Notes: a model not told the origin generated them from the letters alone. 64,000 nucleotides of DNA from Cryptomeria japonica (GCF_030272615.1 NC_081412.1:665061981-665125980); one strand, 5' to 3'; shown: positions 1 to 12,130, counted from the first letter of the stretch. Program-made: numbers and translations.

Positions 1-75
1 TTGCTTTCTCAATTTTTCCATCTGTACCGGTGTTAGGATCTCCCTCAAGCTATTAGACTTTCGAAAACTAGAGGA

Positions 76-91
76 CCAGGCTTTGATACCA
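76..91 (-). other. Primer binding site (initiator tRNA-Met) of a copia-type element
   Basis: On the minus strand this reads TGGTATCAAAGCCTGG. It differs at one base from TGGTATCAGAGCC, the usual plant complement of the 3' end of initiator tRNA-Met, which primes minus-strand DNA synthesis in most plant Ty1/copia and many Ty3/gypsy elements. It lies two bases inside the LTR end, the expected spacing. The internal domain runs leftward out of the window, so bases 1-75 are the start of its untranslated leader. Confidence 0.8.
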
Positions 92-93
92 AT

Positions 94-878
94 TGTTAGG
101 ATTCCCAAAGATATTAAGAGCAGGAGGGGGGGGTGAATCAGTATCTAACCGGTTAACATATTTTCTAAACTTATTTAGTATTTTGCATTCCAAAACAATA
201 TACTGGTAAACAAGAATCAATGCAGTAAATATGAAAAATAAAGACAACATAGAAAGCACACCATAACACAAGATTTTTGGCAAGGAAACCTAGTGTGGGA
301 AAAACCTCAATGGGAGTTGTGACCCACAATATTCACTCACTGGCCAATGAATGGATATTAATTACAATGATGTGCCGACACATGTAGGAAGGCCAACTGC
401 CTAGAGCTCACTGCTCAAATACAAAAAGAAGTCTCACTGACTTATAAAAATGGATTATGAGAATCTACTATAATGTACTGCTACAAAAAGCATCTGCTAT
501 GCCAGGTTCAGTACCGATTTAAGCTCATAGAATAACTATAAACCCTTATACAAAATCTGCCCCAATATTTGTTCATCATATCCATCCTATGTGTATGTCG
601 ATGTCAGAATGATCTACAAGATCTCATACTTATATATGATTCTTATTAAAATATTCCATGTCGGCTTACAAAAGATATCAAAATTAAATACAACATACAA
701 TAATCAAAATCATGTTAGCTAGGGTGTCGGTAAATATTATTGTCGCTGCCAGTGTACTATCTACCAGTGTAGAGTCTGTTGGTGCTGATTCCTACCGGTG
801 CCATAAGATTGCAAGGTTGTCATCAATGACAATACCTTCAATCACCTACAATTCTCATTGGAGTGTGTAATACCAACA
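94..878 (-). mobile_element. 5' LTR of a Ty1/copia-like retrotransposon (minus strand)
   Basis: A 785-bp segment with perfect short terminal inverted repeats: TGTTAGG at 94-100 and CCAACA at 873-878. A primer binding site sits immediately to its left, so this is the 5' LTR of an element transcribed leftward. The body is not coding. The base after the outer end begins ATATA (879-883), the expected 5-bp target duplication, but its partner lies outside the window. The copia assignment is inferred from the tRNA-Met primer and LTR size only; no gag or pol is visible to confirm it. The element appears to have landed beside or in the family B LTR remnant. Confidence 0.75.
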
Positions 879-1468
879 ATATAACTCTCTTTTTTCAAAG
901 TTTATGTATTCTCCCTGCACCTTGTTACAATTCTCTATCTCTTGAGTTACTTAAAGAAAAGAACAATGAATCTAACAAACTACGCTAAAACTTACAATCA
1001 AGTAGCACAAAGTCTCCTTTAAATGTAACACTAGCTCAAATTGATTATTACAAATAATTAGAAAATTAACTTGCAACTCAAAGTCTTCAAGTAGAAATTC
1101 CTAATCCTTTAAACTACAAGTAACTCCAGTAATACAAATCCTACCACTAATCACTTAATTATCAGAAAAAATCTCAAATATGCAAAGAGCACACAATCTA
1201 CTTGCACGATTCAAGAGCTCTTTTACTCACATAACAATATCTCCAATACCAAAGAAGTAAAGAATACATATAAGTAATGAACATAAGAACATTAACTCAT
1301 GTAAACAACTTTCCTGACACAACACAAAGTTTCAGATCAAACAAAATTGATTTCTTTATTTGCTTGATAGAATCTTCACAACAAAAGCATAAAGTCTTAG
1401 TTGAGGCAAAAATTCTGCAGAGTTTTTCTTAGCATGAAAAAGATAAATATTTACAAATGAAGGTCCTC

Positions 1469-1477
1469 CTTAAATAG
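1469..1477 (-). promoter_or_regulatory. TATA-like box downstream of the family B ORF
   Basis: The minus strand reads CCTATTTAAGGAGG here, a plausible TATA box. Its place, just after the ORF and before a non-coding tail, matches the intact TATA box at 63698-63705 in the family A 3' LTR. It would drive transcription leftward through R/U5. The function is inferred from position only. Confidence 0.4.
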
Positions 1478-1633
1478 GAAAATAATGGAGAAAAATGTGC
1501 GCACAATTGACTAATTCAACTACACAGTCCAACTTCACTACAACTACAACATGAGGAAAATGTGCAGCTGCAAGAAAACTAGCAACATCCAATGATGCAA
1601 CTGCATTAAAAAAAAAGGCTAATAGGGGACACT

Positions 1634-4600
1634 TTATCCATCTTTCTCCTTGTTTGATTTATGAAATTCTTCAAACTTAGTCAGGATGGCTTTCATCTCT
1701 GCTTCATCTAGAATTAGGGTAGAATTTGTGATCACAAGAATACGGGAAATCGTATCCTTGGTCTTTACATGTTTCTTTTTCCTGTCCTTCAGCATGGATG
1801 CGAGGACTTCAAAATTGACTTGGATCTCCAGTAACTTATCGAATGCACTAAGTGAGAAATCTTTTCCCATGCAGTGATCCATTAGAGAAAGAAATGCATG
1901 TGTGATAGCATCACTAGTAACGAGATTCTGATTGTCATCATATAGATAACAAGGAAGATTGACAATTCTGGTAGAAATGAGATAAATCTCATCATCATCT
2001 TCCTTCCTTTATTGGTCCATCTTTGCAATTATCAACATTATTGTCTCTTTCTCGTGAGACAAAAATGACAAGATCTGGATATAATTTTCCCTTGAAGGAA
2101 TTACTTTATTTTCAATGAGGACATCTATTCTAAAGTCCTCCATTTTGATCCAAAGGGTTGTACTTTTCTCAACTTCCTCAATCTCCTGAGATAATGAAGT
2201 TTTGAGTCCTTGCATTTGGCTTTGGATTACTTCAAAATCCACCAATAGCCTAACTATTGAACTTAGAAGATGAGAGCCTTCTGACCTTAGCTACAAAATC
2301 CACTCATCCATCACTTGTCCCTTGGCTCCTACCTGTTCAATTTTCTTCAGAGCTTCAGTGTCCATTAAAGATCTTATGGGCTCAACTTCCTGAGAAGATT
2401 GTATGACTTTGAGAAGAACATTAATCAATTATTCACATTTCTATTTTAATTCACTCTTCTCATCCCTCTCTTGATCAAAACTCCATAACAAAGAGTTGAA
2501 AGTTGTCTGAGAAACCAACTTAACACTCTCACGTGTTTCCACCCCAAGCTCTATGGTTTGCATGGTGTAATCCTCAGGTCGTATATTACCTTTATCCTTA
2601 TCTGATGATGGTATCATGACCTCAGCATACTTCCTTTTAGAAGATGGGTCTACTAACACCTGAGAGATAGTCTCTAGTTTCTTTGTTCCTTTAGGCTTCA
2701 GAGGAACCAATTTCTCAAAATCAAACTCATTAGGAGAAATTAATTGTTTTTTCCTCTTAGGTGCCACTACCTCCATCCAAGGTGGTAATTTTTGAGTGGT
2801 CGATTGAGTAGTAGCTCCTTGCTGAGTCTCGATTGAGATTTTGGGAGTAGGCTGACAGGATCTCGCAGCAGCTATGAGTGTTGTTATTGGCACCAATGTT
2901 GAAGTATCTTGTGGAATACCTGTCGATGTTGTAATAGTTGTTGCTACTGACTTCTCTTCAGTCATAGATGGGAGAGTTGAAGGTGTCATGGATGCAACCT
3001 TAGTACTTACCAATGGTGGAATTTATGTTATGATTGTAATAACAAGTAAATTCATTGTAGATTGACCTACAAACGCCTCTTCCATAGCTTCATTAAAATA
3101 TAGCATTGAAGATTCAATAGTGGATGAAGGAAAATCATCCAAATTGGAGAAATTGGTTAATGCAAAAGATTGTTGAGCAATCTTTGAGTACACCATGTCC
3201 ATTCCTAGGTCCTCATCATGAAACTCCTCATCCTCTTGATAAGAATCAAAATTGATAGAATGAATGATCACCTTTGAATGAGTTGGTACCTATGAAGTAA
3301 CCAAGACATAAACTTCACCAGGATGTGATGTTTCTTCAACCCATGCTTCCTCTTGTTGAGGAATTTCACCTTCTTCACTCTCCTTCTCCTTTTTAGTTCC
3401 AATAGAAGCTTGTTGTTTTGGTTCCTTTGTAGTTTTCCCCTGCATTGATGATGATGACTCACCCTTCTTGGACCCTTTAATTGTGAATTTGATTTTGGCC
3501 CTTTCCCCTTAGATTTTATCATGGGGGCTGAGGATAGTGCTTGTTGATCTGCCCTACTTTTTGTTCTTGTCTCAGCTGTAGTTGTCTTACCAATCGGACC
3601 ATCACTATTATCATCATCCCCAGAACTAGCAAGAAGCTATTTCATTCCAAGATTTTTTTTTAACAGCCAAGCATTAGTGTTTGCCAAAATGGGAGAGATT
3701 CTTTGGGTGATAGATTTACTTTCCTTTCTTGACCATTGCATAAGAGGAAGTGGGGAGTCAGCAATCTTCTTCTCATAATAGACTGGGTCTATTATGTCAT
3801 TAGTATCTTCCCTGGTCATTGGCATTTTTGCCAAATCTAGGTTCTCAACCTTGTCCAAGATAAGACTACTGAAATCCATCCTCCTTATGTGTTCCTCATC
3901 TTGGCAATCTGCTCATACATCCTCAAATCTAAAAATATGAGTGTAGCTTCTTTTAAGCTTATTTTTCATGCCACGGAAATCAAAATAGTTTTGTGCCTTG
4001 AATCTTCTCATAGTGTTCCATTGAATCTCTTCCTCCATGTTCTTTTCTATGGGGTTAGTTAAAACTGAGTATATGCCAATAGATTCAACAAACTTCAACC
4101 CAACCTTATGTGCTTGTGATTGCTTTTCATGCACATAGATTAGTTGTCGACACAATTCCATGAGGATGATCTTATTAGAAGGATACCTTGGAAAAATGAA
4201 GGTTTCACCCGAGAAACATCCGATTCGGATGTAAGTGAGAGATGGAAACTAAAGAAAAACACATCCAAAATGGGACACCCTATTATATGTAGCTTCTAAC
4301 AATCTTTTCTTCTACAAGTTTTTATCAAACATGCACTTCCACACAACAAATAATGCATCATTAGCCCTTCTAAAATGGCTATCTTAATTCTTGATCATGA
4401 GTTGATCATAGTATTCCCAGACAGGTACTAATCTCTTGTCACCCTTGGTAGACAAACCTGGATATTGCCTCATAGAGGCAGCTGCATAGACTAGGTATGA
4501 GGTCATATAGAATTTCAGCACCACCTTTACTTCTTTCAATTGAGCACATAGCACATCACTGATTTGTTTGCCCCAATTAATTCTCGTAGCCCTTTTCCTG

Positions 4601-5266
4601 ATTATATTCATGTAATACCACATCCAAGTTTGAAAGTAATGAGAATCATTTAAACCCTTAACCCTTGATAACATAGTGACCATATCATTGTACTCTTCAT
4701 TGAAGTCACTTCTGTGGAAATACTTAGGCCATAGTGAGGTCGTAGAATTTGTTGCAGTAGTGAGGTACACTGTATTTATTACTTTCTTGCATTTCTCCTC
4801 ATTTTTCTCATAGTACTCCTAAGCACTTTCTTGAGAAATGTTAGCCACTTCCTCAACTGAAGAACCTTTGAAAACACTGTTGAAGAAAAGACAATCCAAA
4901 GTCATGATCACATTTGTTCAGCATCCCTAACCTATCTTGTATTCAGATCAAAGTAATTCACTACCACAAGTACAAAATCAGGATCATGAGCTACAACTGG
5001 GAAGGAAGCATATTTATGTAGCTCATATTTGATCAAGTTTATTAGGAAGAAGGAGCTTTCTCAACCCAATCTATAAATTCTTGCATACTAACATGATCAA
5101 TGTTTGTGTTCGTAATTTCCTTGGTGTTTGAATCCACTGAACTTCTTGGGTACAAATTCAAGTACTTATCATACTTGTACTTCATCTTCTTTGCTGATGT
5201 TTTTTCCGATGAAGATTCCAACTAAGTTGAAGAAGGATCTGATTTGTCGTGAGAGGGCTTTGACAT
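1634..5266 (-). pseudogene. Decayed long ORF of family B LTR, homologous to the family A LTR ORF
   Basis: The best start is the ATG at 5266-5264. From there minus-strand fragments in shifting frames can be followed to 1634, about 1,200 codons, with many stops and frameshifts. The segment from 4770 to 4384 aligns without gaps to the family A LTR ORF: DFNEEYNDMVTMLSRV here against DFQEEYRDLITLLNRV there, followed by a matching Tyr/Phe-Trp-Met aromatic block and a TSYLVYAA versus SSYVIYAL stretch. The central part (3013-2441) is Ser/Thr/Pro-rich and low complexity; the C-terminal part (2245-1634) is charged and probably coiled-coil. The family is unknown to me. It has no gag, protease, RT or integrase motif. 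It lies on the same strand as, and downstream of, the hairpin array, as in family A. The product is certainly dead in this copy. Confidence 0.7.
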
Positions 5267-5442
5267 TTCTAAATGACTGCATTCAATACTGAATATTAGC
5301 CTCTTCGATAGTTATCATCATCAATAAAACCACATTTTATCAATCGAATCGAAAAAATAGACTCAGAACAAACTTAGGAGCAAAACTGTCAAAAATAGCA
5401 AGTCGGGGAAAAAAGTCCGATCTGCACTTTAAGAGTAAAAAT

Positions 5443-5865
5443 TTGCACATCTGGCTTTAAAATCTGATCTGCAAAGGATAAAACATCTTTACTTGCATAT
5501 TGTACTTTAAATTCCGATGTGGAAATAGGGGAAAGTCATTGGCACATCGAACTTTATAGTCTGATGTGCAAGTTGGAAAAAAAAAATCATTAGCACATCG
5601 GACATCCGATGTGCAAGTGTAGAACATTGCAAAAAGACTAGCACATCAGGCTTTAAAGGCCAATGTGCTAGTTGGGGGAAAAGAATCCGATTGACATGTC
5701 GGGTTTTAAAACCCGACACGTCAACTGAACAATCTCCCCTCACATATCGGACTTTAAAGTCCAATATGTGAGGTTTACCCTCTTGCATACCAGACTTTAA
5801 GGTCAGATATGCGGAGGGATCTCTGCACATAATCCTGCGGATCGGGTTGTAAAATCCATCATGCA
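5443..5865. repeat. Palindromic hairpin array, family B, block 1 (about 9 units)
   Basis: About nine units of 22-34 bp, spaced roughly 40-50 bp, each an inverted repeat usually centred on CTTTAAAG. The units start near 5443, 5492, 5542, 5593, 5639, 5691, 5739, 5782 and 5823. Examples: 5593-5614 has 10-bp perfect arms (GCACATCGGA/TCCGATGTGC) around two bases; 5691-5724 pairs TTGACATGTCGGG with CCCGACACGTCAA; 5739-5772 pairs CTCACATATCGG with CCAATATGTGAG; 5639-5670 pairs TAGCACAT with ATGTGCTA. The arms differ from unit to unit while remaining complementary. The spacers are short and not alike. The array lies just upstream of the family B ORF. Confidence 0.85.
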
Positions 5866-6229
5866 GGCTAGGAAAAGGGAAAAGAAGATAGATCCTTGCA
5901 CATAGCCTACAAATCGGGAGATGTTGAGGAACAATCAAATTTTAATGTCTTATATGCCTCCTACCAACAGAAAACCCGAAGAGGAAATAATACAATGGAA
6001 AACCTTGAAAGGAAAAATAAAAATAAAACAAAACCTACCTCAATCCGCCAAGATGAACAAAAATCTAGTAGGGATTCGACAAATCCGCAAGGCTGGTGAT
6101 AAAAAACAGAGGAAAATGGAAGAGGGCATGCACAAAGGAGAATTCACGAACAAGAATGAAGAAATAATCTCCAAAATTTAATAAATAATCTCCTAAATTA
6201 GCAATAAATGAGACCATAATTACTAATCA
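5866..6229 (-). other. Unique segment between the two hairpin blocks
   Basis: A 360-bp stretch without hairpin units. Plus-strand ORFs of 67-86 codons overlap here, but they are Lys/Asn-rich, resemble nothing known and I do not support them. On the minus strand it could be a leader exon: GATTGAG followed by GTAGGT resembles a 5' splice site, but no partner acceptor can be assigned with confidence. Confidence 0.35.
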
Positions 6230-6501
6230 TGCAGTGTATGTCGAACTTTAAAGTCTGACATGCAGAAATAAAACCCTTGCAAGTCAAACTTTAAAGTCTG
6301 ACATGCAAGTTTTGATCGAAAGATGTGTAGATCGAACTTTAAAGTCTAAACTACAGGGGAAGGATTACCTGCAAGTCATACTTTAAAGTTCGATCTACAG
6401 GGATAAAACCAAACCTTTGCACATGGGACTTTAAAGTCTGATTTGCAATTTTAAAAAAAAGAAGGAACCCTGCAAGTCGGGCTTTAAAGTCCGACCTACA
6501 G
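6230..6501. repeat. Palindromic hairpin array, family B, block 2 (6 units)
   Basis: Six more units near 6230, 6277, 6325, 6368, 6416 and 6470, all with a core such as ACTTTAAAGT and arms such as CTTGCA/TGCAAG (6277-6308). They belong to the same family as block 1 but are less varied. Unit spacing is about 45-55 bp. The DNA strand cannot be told from a palindrome; if transcribed with the family B ORF the hairpins lie in its 5' leader or upstream region. Confidence 0.85.
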
Positions 6502-6789
6502 GAAAAACTGCAAATCTTTAAAACTTAGAAAACAATAAAAACAAAAATCGAAAAGCTAAATGAGCTAACCAACGGAGTCGATCAAGCTCTCTTGGAGGTC
6601 GTAAGGTACGAAATGGACCAATTTCGTAGGGTTACCTCACGATTTTGGTCTTGCTGAAATTGGGGACAATAAAAATGACAAAGGAATGTCCCAAATTGAA
6701 GTTCTATAATATAATTGATAAATTTAATCAAGATGCTATCAATACTAATTGAGCAATAGAAAAATGGTTGGCCCTTGCAAGTGTTAAGT

Positions 6790-7156
6790 TTTGATGGTTT
6801 CTAACAAGGTAAGTCTGAGGCCTCTAGTACTGGGTTAATTACATGGAACAATGTGAGACTCCTCATTTGAGTATGCTTGATAAAATTTCTATATAGAACC
6901 AATAATGAGGTTGAGTTTGCAAGGTTATATTAAGGCCTAAATGTTTGTATGGATTTGGATATGAACTTGGTTGTTATTGAAGGGGATTCCCAAAGTATTG
7001 TAAATGAAATAGTATCAAGGAATGCCATATTGGAGATTCTCAATATGGTTTGACCATATGCTTAAGTACTTGGAAACTACTTTTGAATTTACAATAAAAC
7101 ATACGCTAAATTCAATGTGGTTATGCACCTCCTTTTGAAAATATTAGTGGATCAAC
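6790..7156 (+). pseudogene. Reverse-transcriptase-like RNase H domain fragment
   Basis: A single reading frame with scattered stops but no frameshift gives a recognisable plant RVT_3-type RNase H fold: FDG at the start (first catalytic Asp), then TNNEVEFARLY with the second acidic residue, then VVIEGDSQSIVNEI with the GDS aspartate. Such domains end plant LINE ORF2 proteins and also occur as separate host proteins. Nothing else of a LINE is visible next to it on this strand, and there are six in-frame stops, so it is a dead fragment. It is related to, but clearly different from, the RNase H of the LINE at 12.3-12.8 kb. Confidence 0.7.
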
Positions 7157-9985
7157 ATCAAACATAATATTTGTAGAGGATGTCAATATGTGGATTAGGC
7201 TTAAGAATATTATAATAATTAAGAGATCTTGCTCTCTTTTATATCATTAGATGGAATTTGAATGTGATCTTTTTATACTATGATGGTGTCAACAATAACA
7301 AATTCTAAATTAAAAGTGTTTAGCTATGTTAAGCATAGCAAGGTGAATCCATACTCCAAAATATATTTGTAGTTATATTCCAGATCAGGTTTACAAATAG
7401 GTAAAATGATTGTTAGAAATTAAAATACATAAAATATAATACAAAGATTTATGTTCTATTTACCAATTAAATGGGAACACAAAATTAAAATACAACAAAA
7501 AAGTAGCTAAAGACATGCAAATTATTCTTCTATTAAATCACAAAATAAACTTTTACAAATTGATTAAACTTATATTAAGTACCCAGAGAGATTAAGACAT
7601 TCAATTAAACCACTTCTCTCTTTACAAATAGAATTGAGAGTTATATGAGTCAAAATTTGAATATCTTTATGCAATAGAATACCTCTACTTCAATGAAGTT
7701 TTATAGTTAGTATTTTTCAGAAGTAACATGAAAGGGAGCCACTTTCTTGCTTGTAACTTGTTAACAAAACCATAACATAATAAATAAACTTAATTTTATA
7801 TTATTAGCTACTAAATAAATAGAACTTGATTTACTGGTTTTTGTTGATGTATTGGAAGCAATGTAGAGTCAAAGTAAAGATAATCCTTCCTACAAAATTT
7901 TTTAACAAGTATTTTAATTCAAATGCTTTAAAGAAAGGAATGCATTTCTTGCACATTCGAGAGAATTAATTTTAGTTTTAATTGAAATGAGAGAATTTTA
8001 AAAGGACACAAAATCATAATTTACATCTATATACAGGTCATTTACAAACATGTGCATGTTATCTTGAAAACTACACTCTAAGCCACAAAGTTAGTTGATT
8101 ATTATGAGAACTTGATCTTATCAACCCAATAAATTCCTCTAAATTATTTATCAAAGAGAAAAAATTAAAGTTGCATAAGTTTATTTTTTAACAATTTAGA
8201 TCTACTCATCAATGATCAAATCCATGACATTTGAGAGTGAACTCACAATGGTGAAGATTGAATTGTAAGATTTATCATGCTAATAGATATATCACAAAGA
8301 TGACTACCATCATATCATGAACATGTTTTCTTTTAAATCTTGAAAAATAAGTTTCACAGGAGATCAAAAATACCATTTAATCATATGTTTTAAAATTAAG
8401 AATTTTTACCTCCACTTTCATTTTTTAAATGTTTATTATAACCACCCACCAGCTCAAATTAAATTAGATTAATTTACACTCATTCGTTATATTTATTCAA
8501 TCAACCTAAATTTTTATCTAAAGCAATTTATTTCTTTATTTACAATAATATATGTATAATTTGTAATGTTTACATGTGCACATATATCAATGGTATTGTC
8601 TATGTGAAATAAAATACCCATGCACTGTATGTCATTTTGTGGCTATAGAAAGAAGACTACTTCACCATACACCATTAATAAAATAAAACATTTTTTATGA
8701 AAACTTATGTCTACTCACTACTAATAAGTTGAATACAATGTGTGATTTCCCAAATGTAAGTTTGATAAGTCATCCTTACACTAGTGCATACATCTTGTGT
8801 TTTTTCATTTCATTCTAGATGAATCTCACTCATGTGGATGATCCTTTGGCCAAAATCTTAGTCCCTAAAATCTCCAAATTTAAATATAAATTCTAGTCAA
8901 TTCCTACCTATTCTTTCTAAGTTAAATACTAACTAAGCATGTGTATGTATTGTCTCCTTAGTCTGCAACCTACCATTTTTCTTTTCTTGGAACTCTCATT
9001 CATCTTGATGATGGAACATAGAGTGTGATCCACAACATTCTTATTGATGACAAAAAAATTACACATAATCAAATCCATAAGTTGCTCACTTAATTATGTA
9101 ATTTATTGTTATATTCGTGTATTTAGAGTTAGTATATTACATTCATTTTTACATCTCCTCATCAAGTATTTATTTGAATCCCATTGAGTTATAAAAGGAA
9201 CATTTTAGTTTTGTGAAATAAAATGAATCTTAATGTGCACATTCATACTAGGAACATTTGATAACTAAGACTTTCTTTCTATCTTTCATCATTTTACATG
9301 ATTTTTCTTTTTGATTTAGGAGAGCTCATCTCCTAGTGACATATTAATACCCCTCTAAAAGTAATTTAGAAACATTTGAAATCTTTATGGTAAAATAGAA
9401 ACAAAAATAGGTGTTGTGAATTATGTCAACAAGAAGGCATATGTACAAATAATGGATGAATATATGAATGTAAAAGTCGCTAAACACATAGATTTGAATT
9501 GTTTAATTAAAATAGAACATTATGTGCACACACATATAAAATTATAATTTCCAAACCAATAGTTTATATACCATTTTCATATTTGAAATTAATTGTCATT
9601 ACGCAGAGAGGCGTAACACTACAATGGCACACATCCATTTTTTTCATGTAATTTAACGACTAGAAATTTAAAAAAAAATTAAAAAAAAATAAAAATTAAA
9701 AATAAATTTTCTATTATTATTATTTATAATAATAACTAGACAGTGAATAATTTTAAAATAAGTTTAAGAGTAAAATCTAAATTATAAAGAAACTTTCTAT
9801 TATTATTATTTATTGAATATGAAAAAAAATTAAATCGAGATTTAAAAGAAACAAATCTAAATTAAAAAGAAATTTATTATTATTATTTATTAAATATTAA
9901 ATATGTATATGTATGTATATGTGTGTATCTACATTTAAAAAAACTTCTAATTTGAATTTTTTTTTTAAAAATCTAGACTTGAAAG
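7157..9985. other. AT-rich intergenic DNA, no gene seen
   Basis: No ORF, terminal repeat, RNA gene or conserved motif could be supported. Between about 9655 and 9910 there are three degenerate copies, roughly 85 bp apart, of a unit containing TCTATTATTATTATTTA (near 9709, 9796 and 9873), flanked by A-rich runs. This is low-complexity tandem DNA. Confidence 0.6.
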
Positions 9986-9997
9986 AAACGTCTATTT

Positions 9998-10305
9998 TTT
10001 TTATTTTTTTTCAATAAAAGTGGATTATTCCACTAAACTTCTTTTATTAATATTTTTTATTTTTTACACAGGATTCAAAGAGCATACCAAAGGAAAGAAC
10101 CCAAGGAAGAAAACCTCCGGTCACAGCTCATAAAATAAACCTATAGTATCTAACGGATCAATTTATACACCCCGCCCAAAACCACATACAAAATGCAGGT
10201 ACAACACATATAATATCAGTTTTGCATAGAGCCCATATAGCAATTTGCCAAAAAAGCTCATCAGATAATTTTCAAATGTAGACTCCATAGCTGCTATCAA
10301 TGGAA
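9998..10305 (-). mobile_element. 5'-truncated LINE 3' tail with target-site duplication
   Basis: A 308-bp insertion flanked by the 12-bp direct repeat AAACGTCTATTT at 9986-9997 and 10306-10317. Read on the minus strand it ends in a 3' UTR of the form TTTAGTGGAATAATCCACTT followed by an A-rich tail directly at the duplication. Tail against one duplication and an abrupt 5' end against the other is the mark of target-primed reverse transcription. Its end resembles the tail of the full LINE starting at 10582 (same AATATTAATA and CCACTTTT elements), so it is probably a truncated relative. Confidence 0.8.
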
Positions 10306-10941
10306 AAACGTCTATTTATTTATGTTTTTTGCATGCAAATAATTTCATATTTTAAGATAAGACTCTAAAAATTATATTTTTAAATATAGATTTGAAAGAA
10401 ACTTCTAATTTAAAAAATTAAATCATTTCATATTCTAAAATAAGACTAAATTCTAATAAATATTAACCATATCAAATCAATCAATCTATATTAAAGATAA
10501 AGACTTTAAATTTGATATCTTTCCCTCCTCTGCATATATTTTATTTTAAAAATATAGATATGCTAGTTAATTATTACATTTTTTTTTTTTTTAACAAAAA
10601 GTGGCGATTACTTAATGTATTAATATTTATAAAACCTAGTTTGAGAGCTCATCAAAGAAAGAACTAGGAAGAAAAATCAGAATCCTAGCTCGAATACAAA
10701 TGCAAATATCCAAACCTATGCTATAAAGGATCTAGTCACCCAATTTTACAAAATAAGCTTAATCAAAATATACATTTTTCTAGGAAGCCTATAGTTGCTA
10801 TGTATAATTTGATATAATATATCAAAATATCAAAAAAGAAGCCAAAATTAACATGCCATATCGGCTGACATCGAATTCCCTTTTACATCGAATCAAGGAA
10901 ATATTCTTGGTACCAAAAAACAAAAAAAAAAAACTATCTTT

Positions 10942-11954
10942 TTACTCTTCCATGGTAGAATTATGCAAGGTTTGATTTTTGAGGACATTGAGGTCTGAAG
11001 TGTCATCCTCCCATCACATTAGCTCTGCTTCCTCTCATGGGCGACGAATGACCTCCCATACATTTATCTATGTGGGTTGTCGAGATGTTTCTTTCCTCCA
11101 TGAAGTCGATGCAATATTCTCCCACTCCTCTGCCACTTCGGACTGTGAAAACCTATTTGTCCAACCCAAGGCCATGTCATGTAAAGGTGCATTAAGGTCT
11201 AGCAACCTTTTTGGAATCCATCCCCTTTCCTCTAGTTGCAATATTGGCAGTCTGGAGTCGATGTTTTCTAGCTCAAAAATCACCATAAGAGCCCCAACTT
11301 TAATCTTGACTCTGTGCACAATGTGCTCATCCAATTATCTACCAAGTTGTTGCAAGCCATTCCTCACATGGCAGAAATTTTTCCTTTCGAGGGCATGCTT
11401 TATTCGGTCATAGAGCAGCATGTATTCATGACTAGTTAAGATGAAATGTCATGGAAACAAACCCCCTAGGAGAGCTGAGCCCTGCCACAGATTATAGTTG
11501 GCCAAAGCTTCATAGAAATTGGCAGATTCAAGCACATCCTGCCTTACCAACTTAAAAAACACTATTTTGAGTAGAGGAATCGATTGCAAAAGATCAAAAG
11601 CATTGGACATAAAAGAACAGAGAATTTGATAGGGAAATAAAATTCTTTTGGCTTGAGGGGACAATATCTCCTCACCAATGAATTGTTTAACTGCTCTCCT
11701 TAGTCGTGAAATAGTTGGTTGAGGTCCCCATCATCAATGTGGTCATGGAATTCTGTAGAGGGCTCTTCAATACACACTGCCACTCGGTCGTTCCATGGCA
11801 TGTCCTCCCAATGCAATTGCCTACAACCTTCGCAAGAAAAATTCTCCATTTTTCCACTCACTGAATTGCTAAAACTTTCAAACACTTCAGCTAATAATTG
11901 TGAACTAATGCACTCAAGTTTCCTTTTATAAACAAAAAATAGCTTGCCACGCAA
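10942..11954 (-). pseudogene. Third ORF in the LINE 3' region, function unknown
   Basis: Downstream of the ORF2 stop the LINE carries about 330 more codons, readable as one protein with one frameshift near 11680 and four or five stops, ending at TAA 10944-10942. Frames at 11664 and 11334 are continuous. Features visible: a mixed charged/hydrophobic globular-looking sequence with two Cys in FSCEGCRQLHWED near the N-terminus and Trp-rich stretches such as EERGWIPKRLLDLNAP. I do not recognise the family. Most plant L1 elements have only a short 3' UTR after RNase H, so a coding 3' segment is unusual. The start is unclear; the first in-frame residue at 11954 is a TTG. It could be a captured host sequence or a lineage-specific LINE protein. 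Confidence 0.5.
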
Positions 11955-12130
11955 AAAATATTTTTTGGAAGGATTACTTTAAGGCATTTTTTGTGTTGCA
12001 ATAATTAGTTGGACTATTAAAAACCACACTCAAAATTTCTTGTATTAACATCTGACATTAGCACAGCCGAAGGAGTGTGTGAGAAGCCAAAAATCTCCTT
12101 TCCCCGTGTGAGCTGACATCATCCATCTCT

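Larger units (their letters stand above)
879..6668 (-). mobile_element. Large LTR remnant, family B (hairpin array + long ORF + promoter), minus strand
   Basis: Read right to left this region shows a possible LTR start (TGTCCCCAATTT, ending at 6668), a hairpin array (6501 to 5443), a decayed ORF (5266 to 1634), a TATA-like box (about 1477) and about 600 bp of AT-rich tail. That is the order found in the proven 7.4-kb LTRs of family A at 41-48 kb and 57-64 kb, and the ORFs are homologous. No second copy and no primer site are visible, so LTR identity is an inference and both ends are approximate. The left end may have been cut by the copia-like insertion at 878/879. The 879-1460 stretch contains no recognisable gene. 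Confidence 0.55.

Noticed and set aside
5507-5938. 143-codon minus-strand ORF across the hairpin array
   Set aside because: It runs through palindromic repeats, has no homology I recognise, and its openness follows from the repeated units.
10979-11413. 144-codon plus-strand ORF
   Set aside because: It is Ser/Cys-rich, as antisense of coding DNA often is, and it lies opposite the LINE third ORF.
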